Part shown: positions 36,292 to 46,157 of the stretch, piece by piece
Numbering within the stretch: position 1 is the stretch's first letter
How the letters are laid out: the number at the start of each line of letters is the position of its first letter
Assembly: GCF_900188385.1 (NCBI RefSeq)
Contig: NZ_FZOI01000001.1
Span: forward strand, 434,001-498,000
Direction: 5' to 3'
Length of the DNA stretch: 64,000 nt
DNA from: Azospirillum sp. RU38E
Lineage (GTDB): Bacteria; Pseudomonadota; Alphaproteobacteria; Azospirillales; Azospirillaceae
Position numbers and translations under genes: made by a program
The notes under the pieces: model-generated
The model's input: the letters and a program-made list of their open reading frames with translations, nothing else
Databases searched by the model: none
What the model was told of the DNA's origin: nothing

Positions 36292-37128
36292 ATGGAGAGT
36301 GATCCTTCCCGGATGTCTGACCAGAAATTCGCCCTGCTTGGCCGACCGCGCCGCATCTGGGCGGTCGGCGCCATCCATGGCGATGCCGGCCGGCTGGCGG
36401 CGTTGCATGAGGATATTGGCGCCCGCTTTCAGGCGGGCGACCGGCTGGTCTATCTGGGCAATATGGTGGGCCGGGGTGCGCTGGTGCGGGAAACCCTGGA
36501 TGAGCTGCTCTATTTCCGCCGCCATGTGATGGCCAAGCCCAGCGTGCTGGCCAGCGATATCGTCTATCTGCGCGGTGGGCAGGAGGAAATGTGGCAGAAA
36601 CTGCTGCAGCTTCAGTTCGCGCCCAACCCGCTGGATGTACTGAATTGGATGATCGGGCAGGGGGTGGAGGCGACGCTGGCCGCCTATGGTGGCACGGCCG
36701 CCTATGGCATTGCCGCCGCCCGCGATGGCGCCGTCAGCCTGGCCCGCTGGACCAATGATCTGCGTGCCGCCATGCGCAATGCGCCGGGCCACGGCGCCCT
36801 GTTCAGCGCCCTGCGCCGCGCGGCCTACACCTCCGATGCGCAGGGCCAGCCTACGGACATGCTGTTCGTCAATGCCGGGCTGGATACGGCCAAGCCTTTG
36901 CATATGCAGGCGGATATTTTCTGGGGGGGGGGCAACAGTTTCCCCCGCATCGACCAGCCCTATGGCAGCGTGCGCCGAATCGTGCGCGGCTATGACCCCA
37001 CCCATGGGCAAGGGCCGCACCTGACGGATTTCACCGCCAGCCTGGATGGCGGTGCGGGTTTCGGTGGCCGGCTGGTCTGTGGCTGCTTCGCCCCGGATGG
37101 TGCCTTGCTGGAGATGACGGAGGCCTGA
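36292..37128 (+). CDS. Calcineurin-like phosphoesterase homologue with degenerate metal site
   Basis: Protein of 278 aa with the outline of a PPP-type metallophosphoesterase but with altered metal ligands. The usual GDIHG reads GAIHG, GDYVDRG reads GNMVGRG, and the GNHE position reads RGGQEE. The surrounding fold survives: WAVGAIHGDAGRLAALHEDI, RLVYLGNMVGRG, and later FVNAGLD with VCGCFAPDG at the end. It is therefore probably not a phosphatase and may bind a partner or ligand instead. ATG at 36292 or 36313 could be the start; neither has an ideal ribosome site. Confidence 0.75.
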   Translation: MESDPSRMSDQKFALLGRPRRIWAVGAIHGDAGRLAALHEDIGARFQAGDRLVYLGNMVGRGALVRETLDELLYFRRHVMAKPSVLASDIVYLRGGQEEMWQKLLQLQFAPNPLDVLNWMIGQGVEATLAAYGGTAAYGIAAARDGAVSLARWTNDLRAAMRNAPGHGALFSALRRAAYTSDAQGQPTDMLFVNAGLDTAKPLHMQADIFWGGGNSFPRIDQPYGSVRRIVRGYDPTHGQGPHLTDFTASLDGGAGFGGRLVCGCFAPDGALLEMTEA

Positions 37129-37135
37129 CGGCCTG

Positions 37136-37336
37136 TCAATCCGGCAGGCCGACATCCCGCCGCAGATGGGGGGAGAGGCCATGGCGATAGGTCTCACCCC
37201 CCAGCAATTCCCCCAGGGTACGGGCCAGGGCCACCATCAGCGGTGGAAGGGGCGCGCCAGCGGCGCGGCAGCCCGACAAGGGATGATCGGGCAGGGCGCA
37301 GGGGGGCACTATGCCCAAGATGTCCTTGGTCATCAT
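37136..37336 (-). CDS. DUF1127-like small protein
   Basis: A 66-aa protein ending HLRRDVGLPD, which resembles the L-RDIGL signature at the end of DUF1127/YjiS proteins. It is preceded by AAGGAA about six bases before the ATG. It is divergent from a GcvA-type LysR gene, an arrangement frequently seen for DUF1127 genes. The rest of the sequence is proline-rich and not clearly related, so the assignment is tentative. Confidence 0.5.
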   Translation of the reverse strand: MMTKDILGIVPPCALPDHPLSGCRAAGAPLPPLMVALARTLGELLGGETYRHGLSPHLRRDVGLPD

Positions 37337-37462
37337 GATATTTCCTTGGAAAGCAGGTAAGGATAGGTTGGCTTGTTGATGCCAGTTTGGGGCTGGTCAG
37401 CCCGGCTGACAAACGAGTAATCTGGTGATCATACAAAAGCTGTTTTGATCCATGGGGGCTTG

Positions 37463-38422
37463 ATGTCCGACCACCGCCTGCCGCCCTTGAACGCCCTGCG
37501 CGCCTTTGCGTCCGCCGCGCGCTATCTCTCCTTCACCAAAGCGGCGGATGAGCTGGCGGTGACGCAGGCGGCCATCAGCTATCAGGTCCGCCAGTTGGAG
37601 GAGCATATCGGGCGGGAGCTGTTCCGCCGCCTGACCCGCCGGCTGGAACTGACACCGGCGGGGCTGGAGCTGCAGGCGGCGGTGGATGATGCGTTTGACC
37701 GTATCCGCAGCACCGTGGCCCGCCTGACGGAGGCGACGGAAAACAAGGTGCTGGCGGTGACCTGCATGTTCACCTTTGCCACCCAATGGCTGGTGCCGCG
37801 CCTGGGCCATTTCCAGTTGCTGCGGCCGGATCTGGCCGTGCGGCTGGATAGTTCGGTGCGGGTGGGCGATCTGGAAACGGAATTCGATATTGCCATCCGC
37901 GCCGGCTCTGGCCGCTGGCCGGGCGTGCGGGCCGAATGGCTGATGGATTTCACCCTGACCCCCGCCGTCAGCCCGCAGATGCTGGAGCGGGCGGGCGGTG
38001 TGCGGGAACCGGCCGATCTGCTGCGCCTGCCTTTGCTGGATTGCCAGCATCCGGAAGATATCCTCTGGTGGCGGCAATGGTTCGCCCTGGCCGGGGTGAA
38101 GGTGGACAAGCTGCCGGGCGGCCCGCAATTCGATGTGCATGGGGTGACGGCACAGGCCGCCGCCATGGGGCAGGGCGTAGCCCTGGTCTGTCCGGCCCTG
38201 TTCGGGGCGGATATTGCGGCCGGCCGTCTGGTGCTGCCGTTCCCCGACATCATGTACCGGACGGACCGGTTCTATTGGCTGGCCTGTTCGGAACGCCGCG
38301 CGGATGAGCCGAAGATCCGGGCCTTCCGCGATTGGATATTCTCTGAAATTAATGCCTGTGCCGGGCAGTGTGGCCTGCCGCTGGGGCCCTTGCCGTTGGC
38401 GCGCGCGCCACAGGCCGGCTGA
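37463..38422 (+). CDS. LysR family regulator, GcvA-like
   Basis: DNA-binding regulator of 319 aa. It begins LPPLNALRAFASAARYLSFTKAADELAVTQAAISYQVRQLEEHIG, the GcvA-type winged helix, followed by the effector-binding domain (VTCMFTFATQWLVPRLGHF..., FDIAIRAGSGRWPG). I prefer the ATG at 37463 with GGGGG upstream over a TTG at 37445. The target is unknown; the divergent small gene is the likely first target. The coinducer cannot be inferred. Confidence 0.9.
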   Translation: MSDHRLPPLNALRAFASAARYLSFTKAADELAVTQAAISYQVRQLEEHIGRELFRRLTRRLELTPAGLELQAAVDDAFDRIRSTVARLTEATENKVLAVTCMFTFATQWLVPRLGHFQLLRPDLAVRLDSSVRVGDLETEFDIAIRAGSGRWPGVRAEWLMDFTLTPAVSPQMLERAGGVREPADLLRLPLLDCQHPEDILWWRQWFALAGVKVDKLPGGPQFDVHGVTAQAAAMGQGVALVCPALFGADIAAGRLVLPFPDIMYRTDRFYWLACSERRADEPKIRAFRDWIFSEINACAGQCGLPLGPLPLARAPQAG

Positions 38423-38466
38423 CAGCCCTTGGGAGGGGGAAAGTCCCCTCCCAAGGGTGCCCCGCA

Positions 38467-40980
38467 TCAGAAGCCGACGCGCAGGCCGGCACCCAGCGAA
38501 TAGTCCGGCTTGTCATCCACGTTGAACAGCGTGTTGCCGGAGACGTAGAGAGCGGCCTTGTCCGCCACCGCCACGGACAGGCCGAGACCAACCCGCAGCC
38601 CGTTATTCTGCGGATCGGGCAGAATGGCAGTATCACGGCCCAGCGGGCTGTTGCGCCGGTTCGACAGCACGGTGGTGTAGGTCTGGCCTTCGTCCCGGAT
38701 CAGGTCTTCCTGATAGCTGACCCGCAGTTCCGGCACGATCAGGCGCCCGCCGCCCATATCCAGGCTGGTGGAAATCTGGCCGCCGACATTGAACAGCAAT
38801 TGCTGTTCGGCCAGCTTGGGATGATCCAGGTTCAGGTGCAGGGCGCCGGTTTCGTTCCAGGCATCCAGCTCCACCCGGTTATAGTTGAAGCTGACAATCG
38901 GGCCATACCGCAGGCTGCCGGCCGTCTCGACGGAGCCGAACTCCACTCCGACATGATGGCCCTTGCCCTCCGTTTCGCCGGTGGCGCGCAGGTTATAGGC
39001 GAAGGTGTTGCGGCTGATATCATCCAGCGACAGGTCGCTGTAATGATAGCTGGCATCGGCATAGAACCCACCCGGCAGCGCCAGGCTGGCATAGGGGCCG
39101 ACCGCCCAGACGGTGGCCTTGCCCCCGCCCAGATTGCCGAACTTGCCATCGCTATGGGCATAATTGACGGCCAGACCGACGCGCAGCGTGTCGGAAACGG
39201 CATAATCACCGGCAATGCCGCTGGACCAGCTTTCCGGCTTGGACAGCCGCTTGGCATCGCCATCATCACGGGCAAAGACCGACCAGTTGCCACCGGCGGA
39301 CAGTTCGAAACTGCCCTCCGCCCGCTTGGCCAGACCGGCCCGGATGGCCTGGGTGCGGCCGGTCAGATCGCTGGTGGCGGCATCATTGGCGGCCAGCGCC
39401 GTTTCCCCCAGCGCCTGCCCGATGGCAGGGCCGGTCAGGGCCTGGCTTTCGCTGGCCAGCGGATCGACATAGGTGGGCAGGGTCAGGCGATAGGCCAGCA
39501 GTGTGGTGTCATTTTCAACGCCGGAAGCATCCTTGTAGGGCTGGCCGACCTGGAAGCCGTTCTGGGTAACGAAGTCATTATCGTTGCCGACGAACAGGAA
39601 GAAATCATCCAGCCGGGCGGCATCCAGGGCCGGCACCAGGGCCAGCGCCTCCCATTTTTCCGACAGGCACTGGGTGCGGCAATTCACATTGTTGGTGGCG
39701 CCATTGACCAGCCCGAACTTGGCCAGTTGGGTGGCGTCGTTGATATCCACAAAGCTGGCAAACTGCACCGGCTTGATATCGGCGACCAGCACGCCTTTGG
39801 GCGCGATGGAGGTGCCATTGTCATAGGCGGTGCCGGCGATGTTGGAGGCGCCAGTGATGTCCAGCAGGTCGATGCGGCGATAGAAGCTGGTCGGGCTGCT
39901 GTTGGGCGTGGCCCCGCTGCCATAGCCATTGCCATCGCGGGACAGCAGCAGGAACTGGGTATTGTTCAGCGCCAGCAGTTCCGACTGGGCCGCCACGCGG
40001 TTCAGGGCCCCGTTGGGGTTGCCGTTATTATTGTACATCGGCAACTGAATGACATACTCGCCCTTCAGCACCGGGCTGGTGCTGTTGGAAACATCATAGG
40101 CCAGCAGGCGGGTGTTGCGGCGGGTGCTGTTGGTGCTGTTGATATCCAGATCCTGCACGGCGGCCGATTGCAGGGCCACCCACAGCGTCTTGCCATCCGG
40201 TGACATGGACAGCCCTTCCAGACCCTGGTTGTTCTGGCGGCCGCGCGACGGGTTGGCGGGGGTAGATTCCGCCGCCCCGAAATTCGGCGCGCCATTGCGC
40301 AGAGGCAGCAAGCTGTTGGGTGGCGCGATGGCAGAGATCAGTTTGCCGTCGCCGGTGAAGTGATAAATATAGGGGCCATATTCATCGCTGACCCAGATGC
40401 TGCCATCCGACACGCGCACGAACCCTTCCGGGTCCAGCGCCAGACGGCCGGTGCCGGTCAGCGGCAGGTTGGGCATTCCGTTGGCGGCGGGGCGATAGGT
40501 CAGGCCGCTGCCCGTGGAGGCCGGGTCGAGCCCGCTGAAGGGGGTGCCCTTGTCGTCGGTGAACTGCACCGTATCCTTCAGGGTCAGGCCGATCTGGTTC
40601 TGCTGCGCGGCGCCGGCGGGCAGGCTGGCTGTGCCGCTATAGGGGTTGAAGCTGAGCGACAGCACATTATAGCGCGGTATGTAATTCGTGGTGGAAGCCA
40701 CGTTATAGCCACGGTCGGGCAGGGTATAGAGCGTGCCGGAATAGGAACCATCGGCATTGCGCTGCCAGCTATGCAGGTCAATCTGCATGGCCGATACGGA
40801 CCCGAACGTTTCCCCGTACTTGTCCCGCAGGGCAGCGGAAAGGCGCCCCACGCCTTGCAGCCCCTGGTTCGTGAAACTGGTGCCATTCAGCGTGACGGTG
40901 CTGGCAGACTGGGCGAAGGCAGGCAGCGTAACGACAGACAGCGCGCTGGCCAGCAGCGCGCTGCGGATGGAAATCTTCAT
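38467..40980 (-). CDS. Autotransporter with N-terminal phytase-like esterase domain
   Basis: Outer-membrane protein of 837 aa. A signal peptide (LSVVTLPAFAQS) is followed by a beta-propeller-like region with the 'esterase-like activity of phytase' pattern (LYTLPDRGYN, DPEGFVRVSDGSIWVSDEYGPYIYHF, RNNQGLEGLSMSPDGKTLWVALQSA). The C-terminal 300 residues form an autotransporter beta-barrel ending GAGLRVGF. The passenger probably acts on phosphate esters or lipids at the cell surface. It converges with the LysR gene. Confidence 0.85.
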   Translation of the reverse strand: MKISIRSALLASALSVVTLPAFAQSASTVTLNGTSFTNQGLQGVGRLSAALRDKYGETFGSVSAMQIDLHSWQRNADGSYSGTLYTLPDRGYNVASTTNYIPRYNVLSLSFNPYSGTASLPAGAAQQNQIGLTLKDTVQFTDDKGTPFSGLDPASTGSGLTYRPAANGMPNLPLTGTGRLALDPEGFVRVSDGSIWVSDEYGPYIYHFTGDGKLISAIAPPNSLLPLRNGAPNFGAAESTPANPSRGRQNNQGLEGLSMSPDGKTLWVALQSAAVQDLDINSTNSTRRNTRLLAYDVSNSTSPVLKGEYVIQLPMYNNNGNPNGALNRVAAQSELLALNNTQFLLLSRDGNGYGSGATPNSSPTSFYRRIDLLDITGASNIAGTAYDNGTSIAPKGVLVADIKPVQFASFVDINDATQLAKFGLVNGATNNVNCRTQCLSEKWEALALVPALDAARLDDFFLFVGNDNDFVTQNGFQVGQPYKDASGVENDTTLLAYRLTLPTYVDPLASESQALTGPAIGQALGETALAANDAATSDLTGRTQAIRAGLAKRAEGSFELSAGGNWSVFARDDGDAKRLSKPESWSSGIAGDYAVSDTLRVGLAVNYAHSDGKFGNLGGGKATVWAVGPYASLALPGGFYADASYHYSDLSLDDISRNTFAYNLRATGETEGKGHHVGVEFGSVETAGSLRYGPIVSFNYNRVELDAWNETGALHLNLDHPKLAEQQLLFNVGGQISTSLDMGGGRLIVPELRVSYQEDLIRDEGQTYTTVLSNRRNSPLGRDTAILPDPQNNGLRVGLGLSVAVADKAALYVSGNTLFNVDDKPDYSLGAGLRVGF

Positions 40981-41122
40981 GATGGGCCCCCAACTTTATG
41001 TTTAAAGTTCAGGGGCTCATATCAGTTGGATATGATATTTCTGTTGCAGTTGATGTGAAGCATTTATTTCAAATGCTGATTTTACCGCACCTGCGATAAA
41101 TATTCCCCGGCACCGCCAGGTC

Positions 41123-41980
41123 TCAGAACCGCAGCTTGGTGGAGAATTTCAGGGCCGTCCCCTGTTCCTCGTGCCATTTTACTTCGGCATTCAGCCGCAT
41201 ATTGGCGACGCGGATCATCGGGACCGGCGCCTCCAGCCCGACACTGCCGCCGGTGCCGGCCAATTGCGCCTTCATGGCGGAAATGCCGGTCATATTGGCG
41301 ATCAGACTGCCAGCCATCGGCCGATATTCCATGCCCAGCGTGGAATAGGGCTGGTGCCCCAGATCGGCTACGCCGGCCGTCAGGCGCCAGCCGGTCTGTC
41401 CGGTGGCGCAGGCGCTGCCCCAGCTGCCCTGAACGGTGCCCTTGACGTTGCCAAAGCCCCCGGCCACATCGCCCGATACGCTGTTGGGCAGCACATCCAC
41501 CCCGCAATCGCGGCTGAACCGGATGGTCTGGCGGATTTCCTCCGTGCCCAACCGCATACCCAGCTTGGAATTCAGCCCCATGGCGGAAAGCTGGGCGTCG
41601 GCCTTCAGCCCGGCTGCCTGATAGGCACGCGGGTCGGCGGCCAGCTGGATCGGGCTGGGGCTGTTCACCGAAGGCCGGTCGCCGGTGATCTTGGCCATGA
41701 TGCCTTCATAGACCTTGCCAGCCCATTGGCCGAGCGTGGCGGCCATGGCCTTGCGGGCATCTTCCGGCTTTTCCGTTGTCGGGGCGTCGGCCAGGGCAGC
41801 GGGATAACCCAGGGCAGCGGCATCCGGGCTCTGGTAAACGCTGCTGGGCGCTTCGATCTGGTTGAAGCGCACCAGGAAAACATCAGACGGTTTGGGTTCG
41901 GGCTTGGTTTCCTCTGCGGTCGCGGCCGGCATGGTCAGGAAAAGCGGCAGCAGGACAATGGCTTTGATTGGTATCTTCAT
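41123..41980 (-). CDS. Hypothetical exported protein
   Basis: Protein of 285 aa with a signal peptide (AIVLLPLFLTMPAATAEE). The mature part has a Pro/Glu-rich start, a helical middle and a glycine-rich, beta-rich C-terminal half (SGDVAGGFGNVKGTVQGSWG, LGMEYRPMAGSLIANMTG) that ends KFSTKLRF, a typical outer-membrane strand ending. Two cysteines (RDCGVD, SACATG) may pair. I do not recognise the family. It lies about 140 bases downstream of the autotransporter start, on the same strand. Confidence 0.65.
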   Translation of the reverse strand: MKIPIKAIVLLPLFLTMPAATAEETKPEPKPSDVFLVRFNQIEAPSSVYQSPDAAALGYPAALADAPTTEKPEDARKAMAATLGQWAGKVYEGIMAKITGDRPSVNSPSPIQLAADPRAYQAAGLKADAQLSAMGLNSKLGMRLGTEEIRQTIRFSRDCGVDVLPNSVSGDVAGGFGNVKGTVQGSWGSACATGQTGWRLTAGVADLGHQPYSTLGMEYRPMAGSLIANMTGISAMKAQLAGTGGSVGLEAPVPMIRVANMRLNAEVKWHEEQGTALKFSTKLRF

Positions 41981-42462
41981 CGCTCTGCCCTGCCTCCATC
42001 ATCGATCATGCGGCACTTGCGAAAGGATCGCCCGGTGCTGGCCAAATCCATCCCCTTTCCCGGTTTTCCGGGTGAGGTGGAAGGTGCCGGCGCATTGCGG
42101 CATCCCCATGGCAGGAACAGGGTCGTTCGCTTTCTTTCATCGGTCAAGCTGATTTCACCGCAAAGCTTTCCCTTTGTCGCGGTAGTGGGGGTGGCGGCGT
42201 TACAGGCCGCGCTTGCGCGCCATCCGGCCCGCGTCGCAAACGGTTGCGGATGCCTGATTGGGATTTTGCTGCAACGCCTGTGCCCCAAGGGTCACGGTTA
42301 TGGGTGCTGGGTTCAGTGTATAATTGGTTCTAAATTGGTCATTATTTCTGAATTGGAAATTCAGATTCTCTGCTTTGCTGTCGGGCATGAAAAAGGGGGC
42401 GGCACGTATGCTGTGTGCCGCCCCCCATTCCATTTCCCGCCCTGAACCCGGCGGTCAAACCA
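41981..42462. other. Intergenic region with no recognised gene
   Basis: No supported gene. Open frames on both strands here are composition artefacts without ribosome sites. The right end holds the lepA terminator. Confidence 0.45.
42387..42427 (-). terminator. Intrinsic terminator of lepA
   Basis: GGGGGCGGCAC pairs with GTGTGCCGCCCCCC around a short loop; on the minus strand it runs into TTTTTCATG. It lies about 35 bases past the lepA stop. Confidence 0.8.
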
Positions 42463-44265
42463 TCAATTATCGCCCATCTTCAAGGCAGCGATGAAGGCGC
42501 TCTGCGGAATTTCCACCTCGCCGAACTGGCGCATCCGCTTCTTGCCTTCCTTCTGCTTGTCCAGCAGCTTGCGCTTGCGGCTGATATCGCCGCCATAGCA
42601 CTTGGCCAGCACATCCTTGCGCATGGCGGCGATGGTCTCGCGCGCCACAACCTTGCCGCCGATGGCGGCCTGGATGGGGATCTTGAACAGGTGGCGGGGG
42701 ATCAGCTCCTTCAACCGCTCGCACAGCTGCCGACCGCGATATTCCGCCTGGCTGCGGTGAACGATCATCGACAGGGCGTCCACCGGCTCGGCATTGACCA
42801 GGATGGACATCTTGACCAGATCGCCTTCGCGGTATTCTTCCAGCTGATAGTCGAAGCTGGCATAGCCACGGCTGATGCTCTTCAGCCGGTCGTAGAAATC
42901 GAACACCACTTCGTTCAGCGGCAATTCATAGACGATCATCGCCCGGCCGCCGACATAGGTCAGATCCTTCTGCACACCGCGCCGTTCGGTGCAGAGCTGC
43001 AGCACACCGCCCAGATATTCATCGGGCAGCATGATGGTGGCCTTGATCCAGGGCTCCTCGATATGATCGATCCGCACCACATCCGGCATGTCGGCCGGAT
43101 TGTGCATTTCAATCACTTCGCCATTGGTCATGTGCATCTTGTACACCACCGAGGGCGCGGTGGTGATCAGGTCCAGGTCGAACTCCCGCTCCAGCCGTTC
43201 CTGGATGATTTCCAGGTGCAGCAGGCCCAGGAAGCCGCAGCGGAAGCCGAAGCCCAACGCGGCGGAGCTTTCGGTTTCATACTGGAAGCTGGCATCGTTC
43301 AGGGCCAGCTTGCCCAGGCTGTCGCGCAGATGTTCGAACTCCGCCGCATCGGCGGGGAACAGGCCGCAGAACACCACGGGGATGGAGGGCTTGAAGCCGG
43401 CCAATGCGGTGGGCGCCAGCCGGCGCTCCTCCGTGATGGTGTCACCCACCTTGGTGTCGCGGATATCCTTGATGGCGGCGGTGATAAAGCCCATCTCCCC
43501 TGGACCCAACTTTTCCAGGGCGATCTTTTTCGGCGTGAAGATACCCACGCGGTCCAGTTCGCGGGTGGCACCGGTGGCCATGAAGCGCACCTTCTGGCCC
43601 AGCTTCAATTCACCATTCACCACGCGGACCAGGATGATGACGCCAAGATAGGCATCGTACCAGCTATCCACGATCAGCGCCTGCAACGGCGCGTCGCGGT
43701 CGCCCTTGGGCGGGGGCAGGCGGGTGACGATCGCTTCCAGCACGCCTTCGATATTCAGGCCGGTCTTGGCCGAAATCTCCACCGCGTCAGACGCATCCAG
43801 GCCGATCACATCTTCAATCTGCGTCTTCACGCGCGGCACATCGGCGGCGGGCAGATCGACCTTGTTGAGAACGGGCACGATTTCGTGATTGGCGTCCAAT
43901 GCCTGATAGACATTGGCCAGGGTCTGCGCCTCCACACCCTGGGAGGCGTCAACCACCAGCAGGGAGCCTTCGCAGGCGGCCAGCGACCGGCTGACCTCAT
44001 AGGCGAAGTCGACATGGCCCGGCGTGTCCATCAGGTTCAACTGATAGGTCTCGCCATCCTTGGCCTTATATTCCAGGCGCACGGTCTGCGCCTTGATGGT
44101 GATGCCGCGCTCCCGCTCGATATCCATATTGTCGAGCAGCTGGGCCTTCATGTCGCGCGCTTCAATAGCGCCGCAGAATTCAATCAGCCGGTCGGCCAGC
44201 GTCGACTTGCCATGGTCGATATGGGCGATGATGGAGAAATTGCGGATTTTCGACAGGTCGGTCAT
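42463..44265 (-). CDS. lepA: Elongation factor 4 (LepA)
   Basis: Ribosome-associated GTPase of 600 aa, the family's usual length. G1 is [15 protein letters not shown]2/G3 region [10 protein letters not shown] and [12 protein letters not shown]4 NKVDLP. The C-terminal LepA-specific domain ends in [23 protein letters not shown]. The ATG at 44265 (MTDLSKIRN) is the family start; longer in-frame starts extend it with unlikely sequence. Confidence 0.97.
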   Translation of the reverse strand: MTDLSKIRNFSIIAHIDHGKSTLADRLIEFCGAIEARDMKAQLLDNMDIERERGITIKAQTVRLEYKAKDGETYQLNLMDTPGHVDFAYEVSRSLAACEGSLLVVDASQGVEAQTLANVYQALDANHEIVPVLNKVDLPAADVPRVKTQIEDVIGLDASDAVEISAKTGLNIEGVLEAIVTRLPPPKGDRDAPLQALIVDSWYDAYLGVIILVRVVNGELKLGQKVRFMATGATRELDRVGIFTPKKIALEKLGPGEMGFITAAIKDIRDTKVGDTITEERRLAPTALAGFKPSIPVVFCGLFPADAAEFEHLRDSLGKLALNDASFQYETESSAALGFGFRCGFLGLLHLEIIQERLEREFDLDLITTAPSVVYKMHMTNGEVIEMHNPADMPDVVRIDHIEEPWIKATIMLPDEYLGGVLQLCTERRGVQKDLTYVGGRAMIVYELPLNEVVFDFYDRLKSISRGYASFDYQLEEYREGDLVKMSILVNAEPVDALSMIVHRSQAEYRGRQLCERLKELIPRHLFKIPIQAAIGGKVVARETIAAMRKDVLAKCYGGDISRKRKLLDKQKEGKKRMRQFGEVEIPQSAFIAALKMGDN

Positions 44266-44498
44266 GGACTCGTACAGGCCAGCATACAGGGTTGGCGGGG
44301 AAGATAGGGGGGATGGGGGCGGATGGCAATGATTGCCGTGCGCGATGCCGGGCAGGGGTGCTGTGCGGCGGGTTGGGGGATAAGGGCTGCATACGGGGAG
44401 ATGCACGTATAACGAGATTTTATATGTTGACTGCAGTTTTTTTGGATATATCGTAAAGGGAGAAAACAAACAGGGTCGGTCTCCGGGGGTGGGTTCGG

Positions 44499-45731
44499 AT
44501 GGCTGTGGAATTCAGATCCATTCCCGCTTTGTCGGGTCAGGTGCAATCAATCCCCCTCGGGTTGAACAACCGGGGTTGGGCGCCGGTGACGGGTTTCATT
44601 GCGGTGTCAGTGGCGGTGGCGCTGGTCTATGCCAACATTGCCACCTATGCCCGCAAGGAACGGGTCTCCGGCTATCTCGCCCCGCGGGAGGGGATGGCCA
44701 GGGTGGCGGCCCCGCAGCCCGGTATCCTGACGCATCTTTATGTGAAGAATGGCGATGTGGTGAAGGAGGGGGATCCCCTGTTCACCCTGGATACCAGCCA
44801 CGCCCTGGCCGGCGGCGGCACCCTGGATGAGGCGGTGGCGGCGGGTTTGCGCCGGCAACTGGCCCTGTTGGATGAACAGATCGCCGCTGAATCGCAACGG
44901 GTGCGGTCGGAGATGGAGCGGCTGGACAGCCGCGTGGCAGGGTTGGCGCAACAGCGCGTCAGCCTGGACATGCAGCGCCAGTTTCAGGTGCAGCGGGCGG
45001 CGGTGACAGAAGAACGGTTGAAGTCACTGTCGGAACTACGCGGCAAGGGCTATGTCTCCGAGGCGGAATATCGCGCGCGGGAGGAGGCTTGGTTGAGCCA
45101 GCGTCAGAACCTTGCCGCCATCGAACAGAATATCACCGCCCTGGCGGCGGAGCTGGCCCAGGCCCGGATTGAACGGGAACGGGCACCGCTGGATAGCGCC
45201 GACCGGCTCTCCCGCCTGTCGGCCAGTCAGGCGGAATTGCGCCAGCGGTTGGCGGAAACGGACGCCCAGCGGGGCCGGGTTATCCATGCCAGCATGGCGG
45301 GGCGGGTGATGTCCTTGCAGGCCGGCGTGGGCCAGCGCCTGGACCCGGCAAAGCCGGTGCTTGCTCTGTTGAAGGATGGAAGCGAGCTGCAGGCCGAACT
45401 CTATGTGCCCAGCCGGGCCATCGGGTTCGTCAAGCCGGGGCAGCAGGTCAGGTTGATGTATGACGCCTTTCCCTATCAGCATTTTGGCACATTCGGCGGG
45501 ACGGTGGAAAGCGTGTCGCAGGTGATGTTGATGCCGCAGGAGGCTAATGGTTCCATAACTCTAACAGAACCAAGTTATAGAGTTTTAGTAAGAACAGATT
45601 TTGGGGAAAATAAATTATATAGAGTTCAGTTTTTACCCGACATGACTTTTAATTCATTTGTAATTTTGGATCATGTTACATTATTACATTTTTTATTTAA
45701 AAATGTAATTAAATGGAATAATAATATATAA
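44499..45731 (+). CDS. HlyD-family secretion adaptor for a peptide exporter
   Basis: Membrane fusion protein of 410 aa. It has one N-terminal helix ([20 protein letters not shown]), a biotinyl-lipoyl hairpin ([29 protein letters not shown]), and a long coiled coil (residues about 110-260). A beta-barrel part ([32 protein letters not shown]) follows, of the type seen with C39-peptidase bacteriocin exporters. From about base 45545 (residue 349) the DNA becomes strongly AT-rich to the stop while the protein still follows the family (SYRVLVR...LPDM). The gene therefore looks mosaic. Its partner exporter is 2.4 kb downstream. Confidence 0.88.
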   Translation: MAVEFRSIPALSGQVQSIPLGLNNRGWAPVTGFIAVSVAVALVYANIATYARKERVSGYLAPREGMARVAAPQPGILTHLYVKNGDVVKEGDPLFTLDTSHALAGGGTLDEAVAAGLRRQLALLDEQIAAESQRVRSEMERLDSRVAGLAQQRVSLDMQRQFQVQRAAVTEERLKSLSELRGKGYVSEAEYRAREEAWLSQRQNLAAIEQNITALAAELAQARIERERAPLDSADRLSRLSASQAELRQRLAETDAQRGRVIHASMAGRVMSLQAGVGQRLDPAKPVLALLKDGSELQAELYVPSRAIGFVKPGQQVRLMYDAFPYQHFGTFGGTVESVSQVMLMPQEANGSITLTEPSYRVLVRTDFGENKLYRVQFLPDMTFNSFVILDHVTLLHFLFKNVIKWNNNI

Positions 45732-45753
45732 TTATTAACACCTAGATTTAATT

Positions 45754-45771
45754 TTTTGTGAAATGACGGGA
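45754..45771. repeat. Short direct repeat TTTTGTG-AAATGACGGGA (first copy)
   Basis: Nearly the same string (TTTTGTGCGAGATGACGGGA) recurs at 50307-50326. One copy follows hlyD and the other follows the ABC exporter, so both mark the start of an AT-rich cargo segment. Confidence 0.35.
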
Positions 45772-45950
45772 TTTTTTGAATGGGGACTTTAGCTAAAGTA
45801 CATGATCAGGTATCGGAGACTGTGGCTATTGGGTCCTCCAGAGTTTTTCATACGACAACCGGCCTCTATAGCCCATTTAGGCCGTTTCCGAGCGGATCAA
45901 TCGTACTTCGAACACAAACTTTTCTTGAGATATAGAAAAGGAAGCGAGAA

Positions 45951-45956
45951 AAGGAG
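45951..45956 (+). promoter_or_regulatory. Ribosome site of the first precursor peptide
   Basis: AAGGAG lies eight bases before the ATG at 45965. A nearer ATG at 45960 gives only a two-codon frame, so 45965 is the working start. Confidence 0.6.
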
Positions 45957-45964
45957 TTAATGGA

Positions 45965-46147
45965 ATGATTTTATTGCAGGAAGATGACATGGCGTACGTT
46001 TGCGGCGGTGATGGAGGTAATGGTGGTGCGACGATTACGTCCAGTAGTGATGGAAAGACGACAACGGTCAGCTGCCCTAATGGTGTTTCCAGCATTATAG
46101 TTGGAGCAGGTGGGCAAACCATTGAAGTTGTTTGCAACGAGCGATAA
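45965..46147 (+). CDS. Double-glycine-leader peptide A (putative secreted microcin/bacteriocin)
   Basis: A 60-aa precursor. The leader MILLQEDDMAYVCGG ends in the Gly-Gly cleaved by C39-peptidase exporters. The mature peptide would be about 45 residues: a Gly/Ser/Thr-rich start, then TVSCPNGVSSIIVG and EVVCNER, with two cysteines suited to a disulfide. Peptide B, encoded 10 bases downstream, shares the pattern GG-A--TS...T-VSCPNG-(V/I)-S...VVCN. No known bacteriocin core of this kind comes to mind. The gene lies between an HlyD adaptor and a C39 ABC exporter and is AT-rich. Confidence 0.8.
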   Translation: MILLQEDDMAYVCGGDGGNGGATITSSSDGKTTTVSCPNGVSSIIVGAGGQTIEVVCNER

Positions 46148-46157
46148 GAGGAGAGAC

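Noticed and set aside
45780-45935. 51-codon frame upstream of the first secreted peptide
   Set aside because: It has no ribosome site and no similarity to the other cargo peptides; more likely leader and promoter sequence.
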